Source: Nonomuraea typhae (GTDB lineage Bacteria; Actinomycetota; Actinomycetes; Streptosporangiales; Streptosporangiaceae). Taken from it: 64,000 bases of DNA. Location: the NCBI RefSeq assembly GCF_009760925.1, contig NZ_VRLV01000018.1, positions 1-64,000 on the forward strand, in the 5' to 3' direction. The notes under the pieces were generated by a model. That model had not been told where the DNA came from, did not search any database, and saw only the letters and a list, made by a program, of their open reading frames with translations. The position numbers and the translations under genes are program-made. Shown here piece after piece: positions 60,092 to 64,000 of this stretch (within the stretch, counting starts at the first letter, position 1; each line of letters opens with the position of its first letter).

Positions 60092-61672
60092 ATGACGATG
60101 CGACGAGGTGTTGCCGCCCTGGGGGCGCTCCTGCTCATGACGGGCTGCGGGGTGGCGGCCGCCGGGGTCTCCGGGCCCGACGTGAAACTCGACAGCGGGT
60201 GGGTGCGCGGGGTCGCCGATGGAGATGTCCTGAGATTTCGGGGTATCCGGTACGCGCAGCCACCCGTCGGCACGCTGCGCTGGCGGCCGCCCCAACCCGT
60301 GCCCGCCTGGCGGGGTGTCGTGCCCGCGACCACCTCCGGCCCGGCGTGCCCGCAGGCCAGTGACAACCCGAAGGAGAGCAGCGACGCCGAGGACTGCCTC
60401 ACGCTGGACGTGACCGTGCCCGGGAAGCCGGGTGCGAGGCCCAGGCCGGTGCTGGTCTGGCTGCACGGCGGCGGGTTCACCGCGGGCCGGGGATCCGACT
60501 ACGACCCGCGCCGCCTGGCCGCGCAGGGCGACGTCGTGGTGGTCACCGTGGAGTTCCGGCTCGGCGTGCTCGGCTACCTGGCCCTGCCCGGGATGCCCGG
60601 CGGGGGCGCGTTCGGGCTGCAGGACCAGCAGGCGGCGCTGCGCTGGGTGCGCAGGAACGCGGCGGCATTCGGGGGCTCCGCCGGGAACGTCACGCTGTTC
60701 GGCGAGTCGGGCGGCGGCATCGCCACCTGCGGCCACCTCACCTCCCCCGCCAGCCGCGGCCTGTTCCACAAGGCGATCATGCAGAGCGGCGCGTGCGGCA
60801 CGGTCCTGCTGCCGAACTCCGTCGGCCTCGGCACGCCGAGGTTCCCGTTCTGGCGGCCGCTGAAAGAGACCTACGCCGCCACCCGGACGGCCGCAGGGCT
60901 GGCCGGCTGCCGCGAGGAGGCCAGGATGCCGGCGTGCCTGCGCGCCCAGCCGGTCAAGGAGCTGCTGAAGCTGACCGGGTACTTCACGGCGGCCTCGTAC
61001 GGCGGCGCCACCCTTCCCACCGCCCCCGACCAGGCGCTGCGCGACGGGAACTTCGCCCGGGTGCCGGTCCTGTCGGGCCACACCGCCAAGGAGGCGCTGG
61101 CGATGGCCGTGGCGATGAGCCTGCTCGGCACCCCGGTCACCGACGCCAACCTGCCCGAGCTGCTCCGCCAGGGCTTCGGCGACCAGACGGACCAGGTCGG
61201 CCGCCGCTACCCCCGCGAGCGGTACGGCAGCGCGCCCGAAGCCTGGGCCGCGCCCTACACCGACGCGATCTTCGCCTGCCCCCACGTGGCCGCCCAGGAC
61301 GAGCTCACCAAGCGCACCCCCGTCTACGCCTACGTCTTCGGCGACGACACCGCGCCCCCGTTCATCCCGGCGCCGCCCGGCTTCCCCGCCGGCGCCGGGC
61401 ACGGCGCGGAGCTGGCCTACCTCTTCGACGTCAAGGACAAGCCGATCGACCTCGACGGCTGGCACGTCCCGCTCACCGCCGTCCAGCGGCAGGTGGCCCG
61501 GGACCTGGTGGCCGCCTGGACCGCGTTCGCGTGGACGGGCACGCCGTCGTCGAACGGCAAGGCGTGGCCACGCTGGCGGGCTGACCAACCGGTGGCCCAC
61601 CTGATCACCGAACGGCCGGGCAGCACCGCCACGGTGTCGCCGTCCCGGTGCGAGCTGTTCAACCGGGCATGA
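60092..61672 (+). CDS. Lipoprotein type B carboxylesterase
   Basis: A 526-residue carboxylesterase anchored as a lipoprotein (MRRGVAALGALLLMTGC, lipidated Cys). WLHGGGFTAGRGSDYD, the nucleophile GESGGG and GAGHGAELAYLFD with the probable catalytic His are present. It is a paralogue of the esterase at 7.5 kb, which has GESAGG and a Sec signal. The stop overlaps the histidine kinase ATG by 4 nt. Confidence 0.92.
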   Translation: MTMRRGVAALGALLLMTGCGVAAAGVSGPDVKLDSGWVRGVADGDVLRFRGIRYAQPPVGTLRWRPPQPVPAWRGVVPATTSGPACPQASDNPKESSDAEDCLTLDVTVPGKPGARPRPVLVWLHGGGFTAGRGSDYDPRRLAAQGDVVVVTVEFRLGVLGYLALPGMPGGGAFGLQDQQAALRWVRRNAAAFGGSAGNVTLFGESGGGIATCGHLTSPASRGLFHKAIMQSGACGTVLLPNSVGLGTPRFPFWRPLKETYAATRTAAGLAGCREEARMPACLRAQPVKELLKLTGYFTAASYGGATLPTAPDQALRDGNFARVPVLSGHTAKEALAMAVAMSLLGTPVTDANLPELLRQGFGDQTDQVGRRYPRERYGSAPEAWAAPYTDAIFACPHVAAQDELTKRTPVYAYVFGDDTAPPFIPAPPGFPAGAGHGAELAYLFDVKDKPIDLDGWHVPLTAVQRQVARDLVAAWTAFAWTGTPSSNGKAWPRWRADQPVAHLITERPGSTATVSPSRCELFNRA

Positions 61673-62946
61673 GCACCCCATCCCCGGCGGACGAGGCCAG
61701 GAGGGCGCCGGTCTTCCTGGTCCCCGCCATGGTCGCGTTCATGCTGGTCGACCTGGCCCTCTACCAGTACGTCCAGCGCACCGGCGGTCCCCTCGGCCCG
61801 GCCGCCGGCCTGACGCTGAGCCTGGCCGTGGACGCCTGCCTGCCCTTGCTGGGCCGCTTTCCCCGGACGGTGGCGCTGGTGGCGTGCGCGGCCACGGCGA
61901 TGGCGGCCGTCGGGGACACCCTGACTCCCGGGACGTTCACCCCGGCCGAGCCGGCCACGCCGGTGACGGCACCGCTGTGCACACCCCTGGTCGTGTGGTG
62001 CCTGACCGCCCTGCCGCGCCGGACGACACTGGCGTACGTGACGGTGCTGGCGCTGTTCGCCGTCCGGCCGTGGGCTCCGGACTGGGTGACGGTGTACGCC
62101 GGTCTCACCGCCAGCGTTCTGCCCGCCGTACTCGGTCTGTACCTCCGTGCCCGCCGCGACCTGCTGCGATCGTTGCGCGAGCGGGCAGAGAGCGCGGAGC
62201 GGGAGCGGCGGCTACTCGCCGAGCAGGCGCAAAGCGCGCAGCGGGAGCGGCATCTGCTGGCCGAGCGAGCCAAGGCGGACGAACGGCAACGGCTGGCCGG
62301 GGAGATGCACGACATCGTCACCCATCACGTCACGGAGATCGTCCTGGCCGCGGGCGCCTTGAAGGTGTCGGCCCCCGACCAGGCCGTCCGGTCCGCCGCC
62401 GAGCACATCCGTGACGTGGGCGCGCGCACGCTCGGTGAGCTGCGCGACCTGTTCACCGTCCTGCGCCACGACCACCCCCGGGAACCCGCGGAACCCGCGC
62501 GGGTCATGCTGACGGGCCCCGGCCTCGAGGCGCTGGTGGACCGGGCGGTCGCGGCGGGCAACCCCGCCACCCTGCGCGTCACCGGCCGGCCGGGGGCGGT
62601 GACGCCCGCGGTCGCCCGGGCCGCTCACCGGGTGCTGCAGGAGGCGCTGACCAACGCGCGCAAACATGCGCCCGGCACGCGGGTGGAGGTCGAGGTCGCC
62701 TACCACGGCCACACGATGACGATGACGATCGCCAACACGCCGCCTGTGGCCGCCTCCGAGCTGGCGGGCAGCGGTTCGGGCATGGGCCTCGACGGGCTGC
62801 GGCGCCGCGTCACGCTGCTCGGCGGCGCCTTCACCGCCGCCCCGGACACGGCGGGCGGCTTCCGCGTCACCGCCACCTTCCCCGCCCCCGATTCCGATTC
62901 CGCTCCCGCCTCTGCCCGCCCGGAGACCGGGAAGGACGCCTCCTAA
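61669..62946 (+). CDS. Orphan sensor histidine kinase
   Basis: A 425-residue NarL-partner-type kinase. The N-terminal 170 residues have five to six membrane helices, followed by a coiled coil rich in ERERRLLAEQA. The phosphoacceptor helix is RLAGEMHDIVTHHVTEIV and the ATPase domain has LQEALTNARKHAPGTRV and SGSGMGLDGLRRRV. The response regulator that normally follows is missing; decayed mobile DNA begins soon after the stop. It is translationally coupled to the esterase, an unusual pairing. Confidence 0.92.
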   Translation: MSTPSPADEARRAPVFLVPAMVAFMLVDLALYQYVQRTGGPLGPAAGLTLSLAVDACLPLLGRFPRTVALVACAATAMAAVGDTLTPGTFTPAEPATPVTAPLCTPLVVWCLTALPRRTTLAYVTVLALFAVRPWAPDWVTVYAGLTASVLPAVLGLYLRARRDLLRSLRERAESAERERRLLAEQAQSAQRERHLLAERAKADERQRLAGEMHDIVTHHVTEIVLAAGALKVSAPDQAVRSAAEHIRDVGARTLGELRDLFTVLRHDHPREPAEPARVMLTGPGLEALVDRAVAAGNPATLRVTGRPGAVTPAVARAAHRVLQEALTNARKHAPGTRVEVEVAYHGHTMTMTIANTPPVAASELAGSGSGMGLDGLRRRVTLLGGAFTAAPDTAGGFRVTATFPAPDSDSAPASARPETGKDAS

Positions 62947-63151
62947 CGTCGTCGAGAACCGCCCTCTGCCCCTGTGACGCACCCACCCCTGCGGCGGCAT
63001 GAAAGATCGATGGAGAATCTGTGGTGAATGGCCACGGCCACCGATGGACTCGGGGTCAAAGTACGACGTACCAATCCGTACAGTGGGTGATCATAGTGTA
63101 ACTGTTTGATTATCCAATAACGGCGTGTAGAGGTTGTCCTACTTTCCGTGC
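62947..63151. other. A/T-richer gap without genes
   Basis: About 200 bp with no coding signal, including an A/T-rich stretch near 63090-63125 (AACTGTTTGATTATCC) and AGTACGACGTAC near 63060. It may be the end of an old insertion, but no inverted repeat matching a known end was seen. Confidence 0.4.
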
Positions 63152-63610
63152 GTGTCGGTCGATTTCCTGAGCGACGGCGAGGCCGCGCGGTATGGGCAGC
63201 ACTCCGGGCCGCCGTCGCAGGTGGAACTGGAGAAGGTGTTCTTCCTCGACGACACGGACAAGAAGCCGGTCAATGCCTGCCGGATCAGAAGCTGAGGACC
63301 TGCGGCGCGACATCAAAGGCATCCGTAACCTGCAGGGAGGGCCTGGAAGACCAACTCGGCGCTCTGGGCATCGTGTTGAACTGCCTGGTGCTGTAGAACA
63401 CCACCTACATCGACGACGCCCTCACGCAGCTGCGCGAGCAAGGCTATTCGGTGGCCGAGGCGGACGTGGCCCGGCTGTCGCCGTTCATCTGCAAGCACAT
63501 CAACGTGCACGGCCGCTACTCCTTCTACCGCCACGAACTTGGCGGAGCCCGGCGCCCGCTACGCGACCCCGAAACCCTCGATCTCGACGCCGAGGACGAG
63601 CAGGACCGAG
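63152..63610 (+). pseudogene. Second Tn3-family transposase, deleted remnant
   Basis: The first 40 codons match the N-terminus of the DUF4158-type Tn3 transposases (VDFLSDGEAARYGQHSGPPS, then QVELEKVFFLDDTDKK). They are joined, out of frame, to the extreme C-terminus (REGLEDQLGALGIVLNCLVL, then NTTYIDDALTQLREQGYSV, DVARLSPFICKHINVHGRYS). A TAG stands where relatives have the Trp of LWNT. Some 800 codons are missing. It differs from the tnpA at 35-38 kb, so it is a second element. Confidence 0.75.
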
Positions 63611-63691
63611 CCGTGTGCGACGGGCGGCGGTGTCCCCGGCCTGGAGGAACCGGTGTCACCGGCGCCGCGTGGCCGGGTCTCCGCCCTGCTA

Positions 63692-64000
63692 TCAGCGTGC
63701 CAGTGCCTTGGGCGACAGCCGGGTGTAGCGGGCCAGCGAGACGACCGAGGTGTGACCGGAGTAGGCCAGCAGGGTGGAGGTGTTCGCGCGGTCCTCGGCA
63801 GCGTGCATCAGAGCGCCGTGGCGCAGCTGATGCAACGTGTACGGCCCACCGGGCAGGTCGGCGGTGGCCGCTTCGAACAGCACGGCAGCGCGACGGTAGG
63901 ACAACCGGGCCCGCCCGAAGCCGGGGTCGAGGTCAGCCGACGACAGCGCCAGGCGGGCCCGCCGGTTGCGCAGGTCGAGCTCGTCAACGTCGAGGGCCAG
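63692..64000 (-). CDS. Tyrosine recombinase, C-terminal part (runs off window)
   Basis: The frame is open from the window edge to the stop at 63692. It contains RARLSYRRAAVLFEAAT, the catalytic HQLRHGALMHAAED (His-x-x-Arg) and SGHTSVVSLARYTRLSPKALAR with the nucleophile Tyr. The N-terminal part lies outside the window. Compared with relatives the stretch before RARLSYRRA is short, so an internal deletion is possible. It is related to the 22-codon fragment inside the transposon at 32.2 kb. Confidence 0.75.
   Translation of the reverse strand: MALDVDELDLRNRRARLALSSADLDPGFGRARLSYRRAAVLFEAATADLPGGPYTLHQLRHGALMHAAEDRANTSTLLAYSGHTSVVSLARYTRLSPKALAR

Overview
The window is chromosomal DNA of a high-GC actinomycete, most likely a filamentous, antibiotic-producing type. 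The signs are the Pup ligase gene pafA, a maleylpyruvate-isomerase-type (mycothiol-linked) DinB-like protein, DUF1707, crotonyl-CoA carboxylase/reductase, an NRPS module with a StrR-like regulator remnant, many TetR regulators, frequent GTG/TTG starts and 4-nt start/stop overlaps. The genus cannot be fixed from the sequence. No tRNA, rRNA or CRISPR array was seen.

Layout. 0.4-9.2 kb: a small Cys-rich ORF, a SnoaL-like protein, pafA, a secreted protein, a UvrA-like ABC protein, AraC/VOC genes and a TetR-controlled small membrane protein plus secreted carboxylesterase. 9.2-15.3 kb: a decaying, co-oriented block (MerR and SDR pseudogenes, a C-A-PCP NRPS whose C and A active-site motifs are damaged, a truncated StrR-like gene, intact ccr). 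15.4-18.1 kb: a five-gene operon in which every junction overlaps by 4 nt (SMR, TetR, GNAT, class V aminotransferase, DUF952). 18.2-24.9 kb: radical SAM protein, TetR plus NAD-binding dehydrogenase, a DrrAB-like ABC exporter with DUF1707, and a TetR.

24,883-38,442: a 13,560-bp Tn3-family transposon with 40-bp terminal inverted repeats (37/40 identical) and a 5-bp TACAC target duplication. Joining the flanks at the duplication restores the reading frame of an S9 (DPP-IV-like) peptidase gene. tnpR is at the left end and tnpA, split by a frameshift, at the right end. Between them lie a TetR, an MFS-ferredoxin-ferredoxin reductase-P450 operon, a four-helix membrane protein, and a complete S9 peptidase with its own TetR. 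The cargo peptidase is a paralogue of the gene the transposon interrupts, and the cargo P450 is a paralogue of a P450 at 50 kb.

39.8-62.9 kb is mostly ordinary accessory chromosome: two vanadium-haloperoxidase/PAP2-like exported enzymes, PhyH dioxygenase, XdhC-like protein, a membrane Ser/Thr kinase, an HTH plus Clp-N pair, ABC and MFS exporters, P450 plus methyltransferase, a sulfonate-type ABC transporter with a flavin monooxygenase, a glutamate-type binding lipoprotein, VOC protein, lipoprotein carboxylesterase and an orphan histidine kinase. The right end (63.1-64.0 kb) holds a second, badly deleted Tn3-family transposase and the C-terminal part of a tyrosine recombinase that runs off the window. 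The main themes are mobile detoxification cargo and extensive gene decay by internal deletion.
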